Shown here: piece by piece, positions 33,868 through 42,411 of the stretch
Numbering within the stretch: position 1 is the stretch's first letter
Layout: every line of letters begins with the position of its first letter
From: Candidatus Bacteroides pullicola
Lineage (GTDB): Bacteria; Bacteroidota; Bacteroidia; Bacteroidales; Bacteroidaceae
Reading direction: 5' to 3'
Length of the DNA: 64,000 bases
NCBI GenBank assembly: GCA_019115825.1
Contig: DXCV01000033.1
Span: forward strand, 62,001 to 126,000
The notes under the pieces: model-generated
What the model saw: only the letters and a program-made list of their open reading frames with translations
The model's database searches: none
What the model was told of the DNA's origin: nothing
Program-made: the position numbers and the translations under genes

Positions 33868-36009
33868 ATGATAGTATGTATTGCCGAGAAGCCTTCCGTG
33901 GCACGCGACATAGCCGACGTGCTGGGGGCGAGGGAGAAGAAAGACGGATATATCGAGGGTAACGGGTATCAGGTGACGTGGACTTTCGGGCACCTCTGCA
34001 CGCTGAAGGAGCCGCATGAGTACACGCCCGACTGGAAGCAGTGGCGCCTGGAGTATCTGCCGATGATTCCCCCGCGCTTCGGCATCAAGCTGATAGACAA
34101 CCCCACGTATGAGAAGCAGTTTCACACCATCGAACGCCTGATGCAGGCTGCGGATATGATCATCAACTGCGGCGATGCCGGGCAGGAGGGAGAGCTTATC
34201 CAGCGGTGGGTGATGCAGAAGGCGGGCGCGCGTTGCCCGGTGAAGCGCCTGTGGATATCCTCGTTGACGGAGGAGGCCATCCGCGAGGGCTTCGCGAAGC
34301 TGCGCGACGCCGTGGACTTCCAGCCGCTCTACGAAGCCGGGTTAAGCCGCGCCATCGGCGACTGGCTGCTGGGCATGAACGCCACGAGCCTCTACACGAT
34401 GAAGTACGGGCAAAACCGCCAGGTGTTGTCCATCGGACGAGTGCAGACTCCCACCTTGGCTTTGATAGTCAACCGACAACTGGAAATCCAGCATTTCGTG
34501 CCCAAGCAATACTGGGTGCTGAATACGGTCTATCGCGATACAACGTTCTCGGCCCTCATCCGCAAGAGTGAGGAGGAGTTGATCTTGGAAGCCGAGAAGC
34601 AGAAGGACAATCCGTCTGCCAAAAAGCCCAAAAAGGAAGAGGAAAACCGGGGCATTGACCCCATCACCGACCGGGCGCGTGGCGAGGAACTGCTGGCCCG
34701 CATCAAGGATTTGCCCTTCACCGTGACCTCCGTCACCCGCAAGGAAGGGCGCGAGGCACCTCCGCGCCTGTTCGACCTGACTTCCCTCCAAGTGGAGTGC
34801 AACAAGAAGTTTTCTTATTCTGCCGACGAGACGTTGAAACTTATCCAGTCCCTTTACGAGAAGAAGGTGGCGACTTATCCCCGCGTGGATACCACCTTCT
34901 TGAGCGATGACATTTATCCCAAGTGTCCGGGCATCCTGAAGGGATTGCGTGGCTATGAATCCTTCACGGCGCCCCTGGACGGCAAGCCCTTGCTCAAGTC
35001 GAAGAAGGTATTCGACAATAGCAAGGTGACGGACCACCACGCCATCATCCCCACGGGACAACCGCCTGTCAACCTGACGGACATGGAGCGTCGGGTGTTT
35101 GACCTGATAGCGCGCCGCTTCATTGCGGTGTTCTATCCCGATTGCAAGTTTGCCACCACCACGGTGATGGGCGAGACGGGCGGCATTGAGTTCAAGGCTA
35201 CGGGCCGTCAGATATTGGAGCCGGGCTGGCGCGTCATCTTTGCCACGCCTGCCGCATCGGCTTCCCAGGCTGAGGACAAGGATGATAAGGAGGGCGGCGA
35301 TGCCGACCGCGTGTTGCCCGCCTTCGTCAAGGGCGAGAGCGGTCCCCACGTGCCCGACCTGGTGGAGAAGTGGACCCAGCCCCCCAAGCCCTATACCGAG
35401 GCTACCCTGCTGCGTGCCATGGAGACGGCGGGCAAGCTGGTGGACAACGACGAACTGCGCGACGCCTTGAAGGAGAACGGCATCGGCCGTCCTTCCACCC
35501 GCGCCGCCATCATCGAAACCTTGTTCAAGCGCCATTACATCCGCAAGGAGCGCAAAACGCTGATTGCCACCCCCACGGGCGTGGAGCTGATACAGACCAT
35601 CCACGAAGAATTGTTGAAGTCTGCCGAGCTGACCGGCATTTGGGAAAAGAAGTTGCGCGAGATAGAGAAGCGGACCTACAACGCCGCCCAGTTCCTGGAA
35701 GAGCTGAAGCAGATGGTACGCGAGATTGTGGCCAATGTCCTGGCCGACACCAGCAACCGTCGCATCACCGTGGAAGTACCCGCACCTGCAAAGCCGGTCA
35801 AAACTTCTGCTTTAAAGGAAAAGGCTGAAAAGCCCAAGAAAGAACCCCGCAAGCGTGCCCCCAAGAAAGCTGCTTCTGCCGGTGATCCTTTGGTGGGACA
35901 GCCTTGCCCTGTCTGCGGTAAGGGCACCATCATCAAAGGAAAAACGGCTTACGGGTGCTCGGAGTGGAGAAATGGATGCACATACCGTAAGCCGTTCGGG
36001 GAGGGATGA
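33868..36009 (+). CDS. topB: DNA topoisomerase III
   Basis: 713-aa type IA topoisomerase. TOPRIM domain (MIVCIAEKPSVARDIADVLGA; INCGDAGQEGELIQRW), then the catalytic Tyr in QNRQVLSIGRVQTPTLAL and ATYPRVDTTFLSDDIY, and DHHAIIPTGQPP. An extra Lys-rich linker precedes a C-terminal zinc-finger-like domain (CPVCGKGTIIKGKTAYGCSEW). It untangles DNA by single-strand passage. A chromosomal TopB is usual in Bacteroides; a second set occurs in conjugative elements, but no mobile genes adjoin. -7 box TACCTTTG at 33837-33844 with TTTC at 33814-33817. Confidence 0.94.
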   Translation: MIVCIAEKPSVARDIADVLGAREKKDGYIEGNGYQVTWTFGHLCTLKEPHEYTPDWKQWRLEYLPMIPPRFGIKLIDNPTYEKQFHTIERLMQAADMIINCGDAGQEGELIQRWVMQKAGARCPVKRLWISSLTEEAIREGFAKLRDAVDFQPLYEAGLSRAIGDWLLGMNATSLYTMKYGQNRQVLSIGRVQTPTLALIVNRQLEIQHFVPKQYWVLNTVYRDTTFSALIRKSEEELILEAEKQKDNPSAKKPKKEEENRGIDPITDRARGEELLARIKDLPFTVTSVTRKEGREAPPRLFDLTSLQVECNKKFSYSADETLKLIQSLYEKKVATYPRVDTTFLSDDIYPKCPGILKGLRGYESFTAPLDGKPLLKSKKVFDNSKVTDHHAIIPTGQPPVNLTDMERRVFDLIARRFIAVFYPDCKFATTTVMGETGGIEFKATGRQILEPGWRVIFATPAASASQAEDKDDKEGGDADRVLPAFVKGESGPHVPDLVEKWTQPPKPYTEATLLRAMETAGKLVDNDELRDALKENGIGRPSTRAAIIETLFKRHYIRKERKTLIATPTGVELIQTIHEELLKSAELTGIWEKKLREIEKRTYNAAQFLEELKQMVREIVANVLADTSNRRITVEVPAPAKPVKTSALKEKAEKPKKEPRKRAPKKAASAGDPLVGQPCPVCGKGTIIKGKTAYGCSEWRNGCTYRKPFGEG

Positions 36010-36012
36010 TAA

Positions 36013-37374
36013 TTAGAGTGTCGGATAAATCTTGTAAAACTCCACCACCGCCTCCATACCCTTGCGCAGGATGTCCAGCGGCATATTCTCGTTGGGCGAG
36101 TGGATGGCGTTGCTTTCCAAGCCGAAGCCCATCAGCACCGTCTTGATGCCCAACACCTGCTCGAAGGTGGAGATGATGGGAATGCTTCCGCCGCGGCGCA
36201 CGGCCAGGGGCTTCTTGCCGAAAGCTTTCTCGAAACCGGCCTCCGCAGCCCGGTAGGCCGGTAGAGAGATGGGGCAGACATAGCCTTGCCCGCCGTGCAG
36301 GGGTGTTACCTTCACTTGTACCGTCTCCGGGGCGATGGCCTGCACATGGTCGGCCAATAGGCGGGAAATCTTCTCGTGGTCTTGGTGCGGCACCAGCCGG
36401 CACGACACCTTGGCATATGCCTTGGAGGGCAACACCGTCTTGGCACCTTCGCCCGTATAGCCGCCCCAGATGCCGCAGACATCGAACGACGGGCGGCAAC
36501 TGTTGCGCTCCAGGGTGCTGTAACCTTTCTCGCCGAACAGGGCTTTCACGCCAATGGCCTGCTTGTACTTCTCTTCGTCGAAGGGGATGCGGGCAATCAT
36601 GTCGCGCTCTTCCTGCGGCACTTCCTCCACATCGTCATAGAAGCCGGGCACGGTGATACGTCCGTCCTCGTCCGTCAGCCGGGCAATCAGCTTGCAGAGC
36701 ACGTTGACGGGATTGGCCACCGCGCCGCCAAAATGCCCGGAGTGCAGGTCGCGGTTGGGGCCGGTCACTTCTATTTCCCAATAAGCCAGGCCGCGCAGGC
36801 CGGTGGTCAGCGAGGGCAGGTCGGCGCCCAACATACTGGTGTCGGATACGAGGATGATGTCCGCCTTCAGCAAGTCTTTGTGCTCCCGGCAGAAGGCTTC
36901 CAGGCTGGGCGAGCCGATTTCTTCCTCGCCTTCGAAGATGAATTTCACGTTGACTTTCAGTTCTCCGCTCTTCATCAGGTATTCGAAAGCCTTGGCCTGG
37001 ATGAACGACTGGCCCTTGTCATCGTCGGCTCCGCGTGCCCAAATGCGTCCGTCGCGTACTTCGGGTTCAAAGGGGGCACTCTTCCAAAGCTCCAGCGGCT
37101 CGGCGGGCATCACGTCGTAGTGGGCATACACCAGGACGGTTTTCGCCTTGGGGTCTACGGTCTTTTGGGCGAAGACCACAGGATTTCCCGCCGAGGGCAT
37201 CACGTGCGCCTCGTCCGCGCCTGCCTCCAGCAGGAGTTGTCGCCAGCGTTGGGCGCAGGCCAGCATGTCGTCCTTGTGTTCGGGTTTGGCGCTGATGCTG
37301 GGGATGCGGATGAGGCTGAACAGTTCGTCCAGCATCCGCGGCTCGTTGTCTTGAATGTATTGTTTAATAGACAT
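36013..37374 (-). CDS. M20-family dipeptidase
   Basis: 453 aa. Metal-dependent aminoacyl-peptide hydrolase of the PepV/CNDP-like branch. Motifs: VLVYAHYDVMPAEPLELW, ARGADDDKGQSFIQ, IFEGEEEIGSPSLEAF, LHSGHFGGAVANPV (dimerisation lid) and PIISTFEQVLG near the C-terminus. No signal peptide, so it likely acts on dipeptides in the cytoplasm. Its stop is 3 bp from the topB stop: the two transcripts converge without room for a terminator between them. Confidence 0.92.
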   Translation of the reverse strand: MSIKQYIQDNEPRMLDELFSLIRIPSISAKPEHKDDMLACAQRWRQLLLEAGADEAHVMPSAGNPVVFAQKTVDPKAKTVLVYAHYDVMPAEPLELWKSAPFEPEVRDGRIWARGADDDKGQSFIQAKAFEYLMKSGELKVNVKFIFEGEEEIGSPSLEAFCREHKDLLKADIILVSDTSMLGADLPSLTTGLRGLAYWEIEVTGPNRDLHSGHFGGAVANPVNVLCKLIARLTDEDGRITVPGFYDDVEEVPQEERDMIARIPFDEEKYKQAIGVKALFGEKGYSTLERNSCRPSFDVCGIWGGYTGEGAKTVLPSKAYAKVSCRLVPHQDHEKISRLLADHVQAIAPETVQVKVTPLHGGQGYVCPISLPAYRAAEAGFEKAFGKKPLAVRRGGSIPIISTFEQVLGIKTVLMGFGLESNAIHSPNENMPLDILRKGMEAVVEFYKIYPTL

Positions 37375-37397
37375 TTTTGAACGTTTTTTATTGGGAT

Positions 37398-38474
37398 TTA
37401 CAGTTGCGTCATCCGGTCAATCAGATAGAAATCCAGTATTGTCATGGCCGCCATGGCCTCCACGATAGGCACGGCGCGGGGCAAGACGCACGGGTCGTGG
37501 CGTCCGCGGGCTTTCAGCGTGGTGTCCTGTCCGTCGATGTTCACGGTGTGTTGCTCCATCAGCACGGTGGCCACGGGCTTGAAGGCTACGCGGAAGTAGA
37601 TGTCCTCGCCGTTGCTGATGCCGCCCTGGATGCCGCCGGAGTGGTTGGTGCGCGTTTCTACGCGCCCCGCATTGTTGTAGAAGATGTCGTTTTGCTCCGA
37701 GCCCTTCATTTTCAGCCCTTTGAAGCCTTCGCCGTATTCGAAGGCTTTGGCCGCGTTGATGCTCAGCATGCCCGACGCCAGCGCGGCTTGCAGCTTGCCG
37801 AAGACGGGCTGGCCCAAGCCGATGGGGCAGCCTTGGATGACGCACGTCACCACGCCGCCTATCGTGTCGCCCTCTTCTTTCACCTTATATATATAGTCTT
37901 CCATTTCCTTGGCTTTCTCCGGATCCGGGCAGCGCACGGGGTTGCTCTCGATGAGATCCAGGTCGTAGGCCGTGTAGTTCTCTTCCAGTTTGATGGGGCC
38001 TACCTGCGAGGTGTATGCCCGGATGCTGATGCCCAACTGGCTCAGGGCAATCTTGGCCAGGGCGCCGCCCACCACGCGCGAGATGGTCTCGCGTGCCGAC
38101 GAGCGTCCGCCTCCGCGGTAGTCGCGGATGCCGTACTTCAGCTTGTAGGTGTAGTCGGCGTGCGAGGGGCGGTAAGTGCTCTGCATCTCGCTATAGTCGC
38201 TGGAGTGCTGGTTCTTGTTCCACACCAGGAAACCGATGGGGCTTCCCGTCGTCTTTCCCTCGAAGATGCCCGAGAGGATTTCCACCTTGTCGTCTTCCGA
38301 GCGCGAGGTGGTGATGCGCGACTGCCCCGGCCGCCGGCGGTTCAGTTCGGCTTGAATAAAGTCCATGTCGATGGCGACACCGGAGGGAAATCCGTCTATT
38401 ACGCCTCCGATGGCCTTGCCGTGCGATTCCCCAAAGGTGGTAAGGCGGAGGATGTTTCCGAATGAGTTGAACAT
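37398..38474 (-). CDS. aroC: Chorismate synthase
   Basis: 358 aa. Last step of the shikimate route, making chorismate with reduced FMN. Motifs: [68 protein letters not shown] and the C-terminal [19 protein letters not shown]. Full length. It lies 23 bp upstream of the M20 dipeptidase gene on the same strand. Confidence 0.97.
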   Translation of the reverse strand: MFNSFGNILRLTTFGESHGKAIGGVIDGFPSGVAIDMDFIQAELNRRRPGQSRITTSRSEDDKVEILSGIFEGKTTGSPIGFLVWNKNQHSSDYSEMQSTYRPSHADYTYKLKYGIRDYRGGGRSSARETISRVVGGALAKIALSQLGISIRAYTSQVGPIKLEENYTAYDLDLIESNPVRCPDPEKAKEMEDYIYKVKEEGDTIGGVVTCVIQGCPIGLGQPVFGKLQAALASGMLSINAAKAFEYGEGFKGLKMKGSEQNDIFYNNAGRVETRTNHSGGIQGGISNGEDIYFRVAFKPVATVLMEQHTVNIDGQDTTLKARGRHDPCVLPRAVPIVEAMAAMTILDFYLIDRMTQL

Positions 38475-38626
38475 ACTTCAGATGCTTTAAAGGTTAATAA
38501 TCAGGTTGATGCGGCGCTCTTTCCTGCGAAGGCGACATTCTTTCTACCAAAGTTAAGCATTTTTTTCGAATAAACGCGCGTTTTTTCCTTCTTTTTTCGT
38601 CTCCCGCCTTGTTTTTCTTTTCTTTT

Positions 38627-38758
38627 TGTTTCGCGGAGTGCCTGTCAATGTTTCGCGGTGTCGCCGCCTTTGTTTCGCGGTGTCGCCGTCCGTGCTTAGG
38701 CATACCGCCGCCCGTGCTTAGGCGTGCCTGCGCCCGTGCTTGGGCGTACTTGCGCCTA
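38627..38758. repeat. Six-unit 22-bp array, mixed TGTTTCGCGG and TGCTTAGG units
   Basis: Units start at 38627, 38649, 38671, 38693, 38715 and 38737. The first three read TGTTTCGCGGTGTCGCCG or similar; the last three read TGCTTAGGCGTGCCTGCG or similar. The change from one unit type to the other keeps the 22-bp register. It lies in the 508-bp gap between aroC and the next gene, which otherwise holds a poly-pyrimidine tract (38565-38626) and a promoter. No gene is convincing here. Confidence 0.85.
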
Positions 38759-38876
38759 AGGCTTGGAAACGAGGCAGATACATCCTGGGAATTTTCCGCC
38801 CTGTCCTGTCCCTGCCGGTTGGGGTGCTTTGCCGGGGATAATCTTAAAAAAAGAACATTTATTTTGTGCAAAAGGC

Positions 38877-38908
38877 TTTCCGGCTTGTCGCAAAAAGCAT
38901 TATCTTTG
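38877..38908 (+). promoter_or_regulatory. Predicted promoter of the 310-aa lipoprotein gene
   Basis: TTTC at 38877-38880 and TATCTTTG at 38901-38908, 20 bp apart, close to the Bacteroidetes consensus, 74 bp before the ATG at 38983. Confidence 0.55.
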
Positions 38909-38982
38909 CACCCGCAATTAAAAATGGAAAATCTTAACGGCCCGTTGACGGGTCATTTATTAACTAAACAAAATCTTTCAAG

Positions 38983-39915
38983 ATGAAGAAAAATTGGTTT
39001 TATTTATTTGCGCTGATTTGTTCGGTTGCGCTGTTCACGGCTTGTAGCGATGACGAGGAAGGTGGCAACGAAACCCCTGCAAATCCTTGGGCTGGGACGT
39101 ACAAGCTGGCTGATTATGTCGCAGAGAACTCTGTATGGAATGATACTGAGGTGGCTAACTGGCCGAAAGAGGGTGCTTTGTATACGGAATGGACTTGTGG
39201 TGACAACTACACGGAGTTCTTGTCGGCTTTGTTCCGTTATTTGGGTGGCTCAATCCTGCCCAATGCATTGAATAGTGTTACCTTGCAGGAAGACGGCAAT
39301 ATCGTTGCTGATTATGTTGCCTCGCCTACGATTGCCTTGGATCCGGCAAGTATTATGAGTATTTTCTTTACCGGCGCATTCCCGACGGTAGATGCTTCGT
39401 CTTTTCCGACGAGCGGTTTTGTGACTTCTCCGGTGAACTTGGCTACATGGTCGGAGGCAAATGGACAACTGACTGTGAAACTGAATATCAACGAAATTTT
39501 AAACTCTGCGGTAGGCGAGAATCCTGATTTGCAAGAACTCGTTGCAGGCATTTTGAACATGAGCCCTGCTGAGTTGAAGGGCGTTTTGACAACTTTGCTG
39601 GGAACTGACTTGAGCGGCATTTCTGATGCTACCATCACTCAATTGCAAGGCTGGGTGAAGAATGGAATTCCCATGCATATCGAAACCGCAGAGAACGGCC
39701 ACACGCATATCTATTTGGATAAGTCTGCTTTTGACAATTTGTTGACTACAGATGCGGAAGGCAATTCAGACATTATAATCCTGTGGGGCGCATTGAGCAA
39801 TGCTGGCATTATCCCGGAAGAAGCCCAGGCTGCAGGAATCTTGTTTGCCATGTTTGGCCAATATTGGCCTACGACCACGACTTTCAATCTTGGCTTGGAT
39901 CTCGTGAAGCAATAA
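38983..39915 (+). CDS. DUF4925-like surface lipoprotein
   Basis: 310 aa with lipobox ALFTAC followed by acidic SDDEEGGNE, a Bacteroides export signal that favours surface display. The mature part begins NPWAGTYKLADYV and reads as a ligand-binding-like all-beta and helix mixture, matching my memory of DUF4925 lipoproteins, but the family call is tentative. The gene is lower in GC than its neighbours (many TTG, AAT codons). It stands alone between its own promoter and terminator, so it is a monocistronic unit. Confidence 0.65.
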   Translation: MKKNWFYLFALICSVALFTACSDDEEGGNETPANPWAGTYKLADYVAENSVWNDTEVANWPKEGALYTEWTCGDNYTEFLSALFRYLGGSILPNALNSVTLQEDGNIVADYVASPTIALDPASIMSIFFTGAFPTVDASSFPTSGFVTSPVNLATWSEANGQLTVKLNINEILNSAVGENPDLQELVAGILNMSPAELKGVLTTLLGTDLSGISDATITQLQGWVKNGIPMHIETAENGHTHIYLDKSAFDNLLTTDAEGNSDIIILWGALSNAGIIPEEAQAAGILFAMFGQYWPTTTTFNLGLDLVKQ

Positions 39916-39940
39916 GATTTAGAACTTATATGTAGGAATA

Positions 39941-39978
39941 GCGTCCTGTGGCTTTGTGCTGCGGGACGTTTTCTTTTT
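39941..39978 (+). terminator. Terminator after the 310-aa lipoprotein gene
   Basis: Hairpin GCGTCC ... GGGACGT with inner pairing, followed by TTTCTTTTTG on the plus strand, 25 bp past the stop at 39915. Confidence 0.7.
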
Positions 39979-40031
39979 GTTCGTATTGGACGATTTTTTC
40001 TTTCTGGGGATAAATTCTTTCCCCCAACCGC

Positions 40032-40061
40032 TTGTTTCTTATAAATAAATGCTTATTTTTG
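40032..40061 (+). promoter_or_regulatory. Predicted relA promoter
   Basis: TTG at 40032-40034 and TATTTTTG at 40054-40061, spaced 19 bp, 58 bp before the chosen ATG. Confidence 0.65.
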
Positions 40062-40119
40062 CAAAACACTCCGCCAGATATGGGACAAGGCGGCGTGAAT
40101 GCACATAAAGCGTATAACT

Positions 40120-42387
40120 ATGGAAGAGCATTTAAGTCTGAAAGAGAAAGAACAGGCCGAAGAAGTCATGATACAGCAAGCGTTTCAAGAGTTGCTGAAC
40201 GACTATCTGGCCACCAAGCACCGTAAGCGCGTGGAGATTATCACCAAGGCGTTCAACTTTGCCAACCACGCCCACAAGGGCATCAAGCGACGTTCGGGCG
40301 AGCCATACATCATGCACCCCATCGCCGTGGCAAAAATTGTGTGCAATGAAATCGGACTGGGCTCTACCTCCATCTGCGCCGCCCTGTTGCACGACGTGGT
40401 GGAGGATACGGACTATACCGTGGAAGACATCGAGAACATCTTCGGCCATAAGATTGCCCAGATTGTGGACGGACTGACCAAAATCTCCGGCGGCATCTTC
40501 GGCGACCGTGCCTCCGCGCAGGCCGAGAACTTCAAGAAGCTGCTGCTGACCATGAGCGATGACATCCGCGTCATCCTCATCAAGATTGCCGACCGCCTGC
40601 ACAATATGCGCACACTGGGCTCCATGCTCCCCAACAAGCAGTATAAGATTGCGGGCGAAACCCTCTACATCTATGCTCCCCTGGCCAACCGCCTGGGCTT
40701 GAACCGCATTAAGACCGAACTGGAGAACCTCAGCTTCAAGTACGAACACCCCGAGGAATATGCCGAGATAGAGCGCAAACTGGCCGCTACTGCCGCCGAA
40801 CGTGACAAGGTCTTCCAGGAATTTACAGCTCCCATTCGCGCCCAGTTGGACAAGATGGGGCTGCAATACCACATCCTTGCCCGCGTCAAATCCATCTACT
40901 CCATCTGGAACAAAATGCAGACTAAGCACGTGCCTTTCGAAGAAATCTACGACATTCTGGCCGTGCGCATCATCTTCAAGCCCAACAATATGGAGGAGGA
41001 GCTGAACGACTGCTTCGACATCTACCTGGCCATTTCCAAGATATACAAACCGCATCCCGACCGTCTGCGCGACTGGATCAGCCATCCTAAGAGCAACGGC
41101 TACCAGGCCCTGCACGTCACTCTGATGGGCAACAATGGCCAATGGATAGAAGTGCAAATCCGCAGCGAGCGTATGGACGATGTGGCCGAACAAGGCTTTG
41201 CCGCGCACTGGAAATACAAGGAAGGCGGCGGCAGCGAGGACGAAGGCGAACTGGAGCGTTGGCTCCGCACCATCAAGGAAATCTTGGACGACCCGCAGCC
41301 CGATGCCATCGACTTCCTGGACACCATCAAGCTGAACCTCTTCGCTTCGGAGATATTCGTCTTCACGCCCAAGGGTGAACTGAAGACCATGCCGCAGGAC
41401 GCCACCGCTCTGGACTTCGCTTTCTCCCTGCACACCGACATCGGCACGCACTGCATCGGCGCCAAGGTCAACCATAAACTGGTGCCCTTGAGCCATCGCC
41501 TGAAGAGCGGCGACCAGGTGGAAATCCTGACCTCGAAGGCGCAACGCATCCAGCCGGAGTGGGAGAACTTCGTTACTACCGCCCGTGCCAAGGCCAAAAT
41601 CACTGAAATCCTCCGTCGCGAGGCCAAGGCCAACCAGCAGAAGGGTGAAAGCCTGTTGCGGGACTTCCTGCAAAAGGAGGGGGTACCTTTTGATGCCTCT
41701 GCCATTGACCGCCTCACCAACCTGCACAATTTCCATACGCCCGACGAGCTGATGGTGGCCATCGGCAGCGGCAAGCTCGTATTGGGCGATGCCGACCGCA
41801 ACCTCTTCAAGGAAAAGGGCGGAAAGAATTGGAAGAAACTGCTTTCTTTCTCCTTCGGTAAGGAAAACAAGGACGCCAAGGAAGGCAAGGAAGAGGCGAA
41901 ACCTGCGGAAGGCAAGTCCGAGAAGATAGACACTAAGAAAATACTGAAACTGACAGAGGAAGCCATCTCCAAGGAGTACATCATGGCCGAGTGCTGTCAT
42001 CCCATCCCCGGCGACGACGTCTTGGGCTACATCGACGAGCACAACCGTGTCATCATTCACAAACGCCAGTGCCCCGTGGCCGTCAAGCTGAAGAGCAGCT
42101 ATGGCAACCGCATCATCGCTACGCAGTGGGACACGCACAAGGACCTTTCTTTCCTGGTCACCATCTACGTGCGCGGCATTGACGGCGTGGGTGTGCTGAA
42201 CGAAGTGACGCAGGTCATTTCCCGCCAGCTCAACGTGAATATCCGCAAACTGATTATTGATGCCACCGACGGCATCTTTGAGGGTAAAATCCAGTTGTAT
42301 GTACACGATGTGGACGATGTCCGTACCATCTGCAACAACCTGAAGCAGTTGGCGAACATCAAGGAAGTGTCACGCATAGAAGACTGA
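40120..42387 (+). CDS. Bifunctional (p)ppGpp synthetase/hydrolase (RelA/SpoT family)
   Basis: 755 aa from MEEHLSLKEKEQAEEVM; an ATG 21 bp upstream is also possible. Domains in order: HD hydrolase (RRSGEPYIMHPIAVAKIV; ALLHDVVEDTDYTVED; IADRLHNMRTLGSM), RelA synthetase (VKSIYSIWNKMQTK; HPKSNGYQALHV), TGS (IFVFTPKGELKTMP), a zinc-finger/helical part (MAECCHPIPGDDVLGY) and ACT (VTIYVRGIDGVGVLNEVTQV). Makes and degrades the stringent alarmone. The intact HD motif supports hydrolase activity, so it is a bifunctional Rel-type enzyme. Confidence 0.95.
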   Translation: MEEHLSLKEKEQAEEVMIQQAFQELLNDYLATKHRKRVEIITKAFNFANHAHKGIKRRSGEPYIMHPIAVAKIVCNEIGLGSTSICAALLHDVVEDTDYTVEDIENIFGHKIAQIVDGLTKISGGIFGDRASAQAENFKKLLLTMSDDIRVILIKIADRLHNMRTLGSMLPNKQYKIAGETLYIYAPLANRLGLNRIKTELENLSFKYEHPEEYAEIERKLAATAAERDKVFQEFTAPIRAQLDKMGLQYHILARVKSIYSIWNKMQTKHVPFEEIYDILAVRIIFKPNNMEEELNDCFDIYLAISKIYKPHPDRLRDWISHPKSNGYQALHVTLMGNNGQWIEVQIRSERMDDVAEQGFAAHWKYKEGGGSEDEGELERWLRTIKEILDDPQPDAIDFLDTIKLNLFASEIFVFTPKGELKTMPQDATALDFAFSLHTDIGTHCIGAKVNHKLVPLSHRLKSGDQVEILTSKAQRIQPEWENFVTTARAKAKITEILRREAKANQQKGESLLRDFLQKEGVPFDASAIDRLTNLHNFHTPDELMVAIGSGKLVLGDADRNLFKEKGGKNWKKLLSFSFGKENKDAKEGKEEAKPAEGKSEKIDTKKILKLTEEAISKEYIMAECCHPIPGDDVLGYIDEHNRVIIHKRQCPVAVKLKSSYGNRIIATQWDTHKDLSFLVTIYVRGIDGVGVLNEVTQVISRQLNVNIRKLIIDATDGIFEGKIQLYVHDVDDVRTICNNLKQLANIKEVSRIED

Positions 42388-42411
42388 ACCTATTGAAAAA
42401 CCAAATATCGC

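Noticed and set aside
33868..36009. TopB as marker of a conjugative element
   Set aside because: Neighbours are folP/cdaA and aroC; no tra or mob genes, so a chromosomal housekeeping copy is more likely.
38494..38871. 125-codon minus-strand frame between aroC and the lipoprotein gene
   Set aside because: It runs through a pyrimidine tract and the 22-bp array, and the product is Arg/Lys-rich filler.
40132..42306. 724-codon frame antisense to the RelA/SpoT gene
   Set aside because: Shadow of a conserved gene; no motifs, no promoter.
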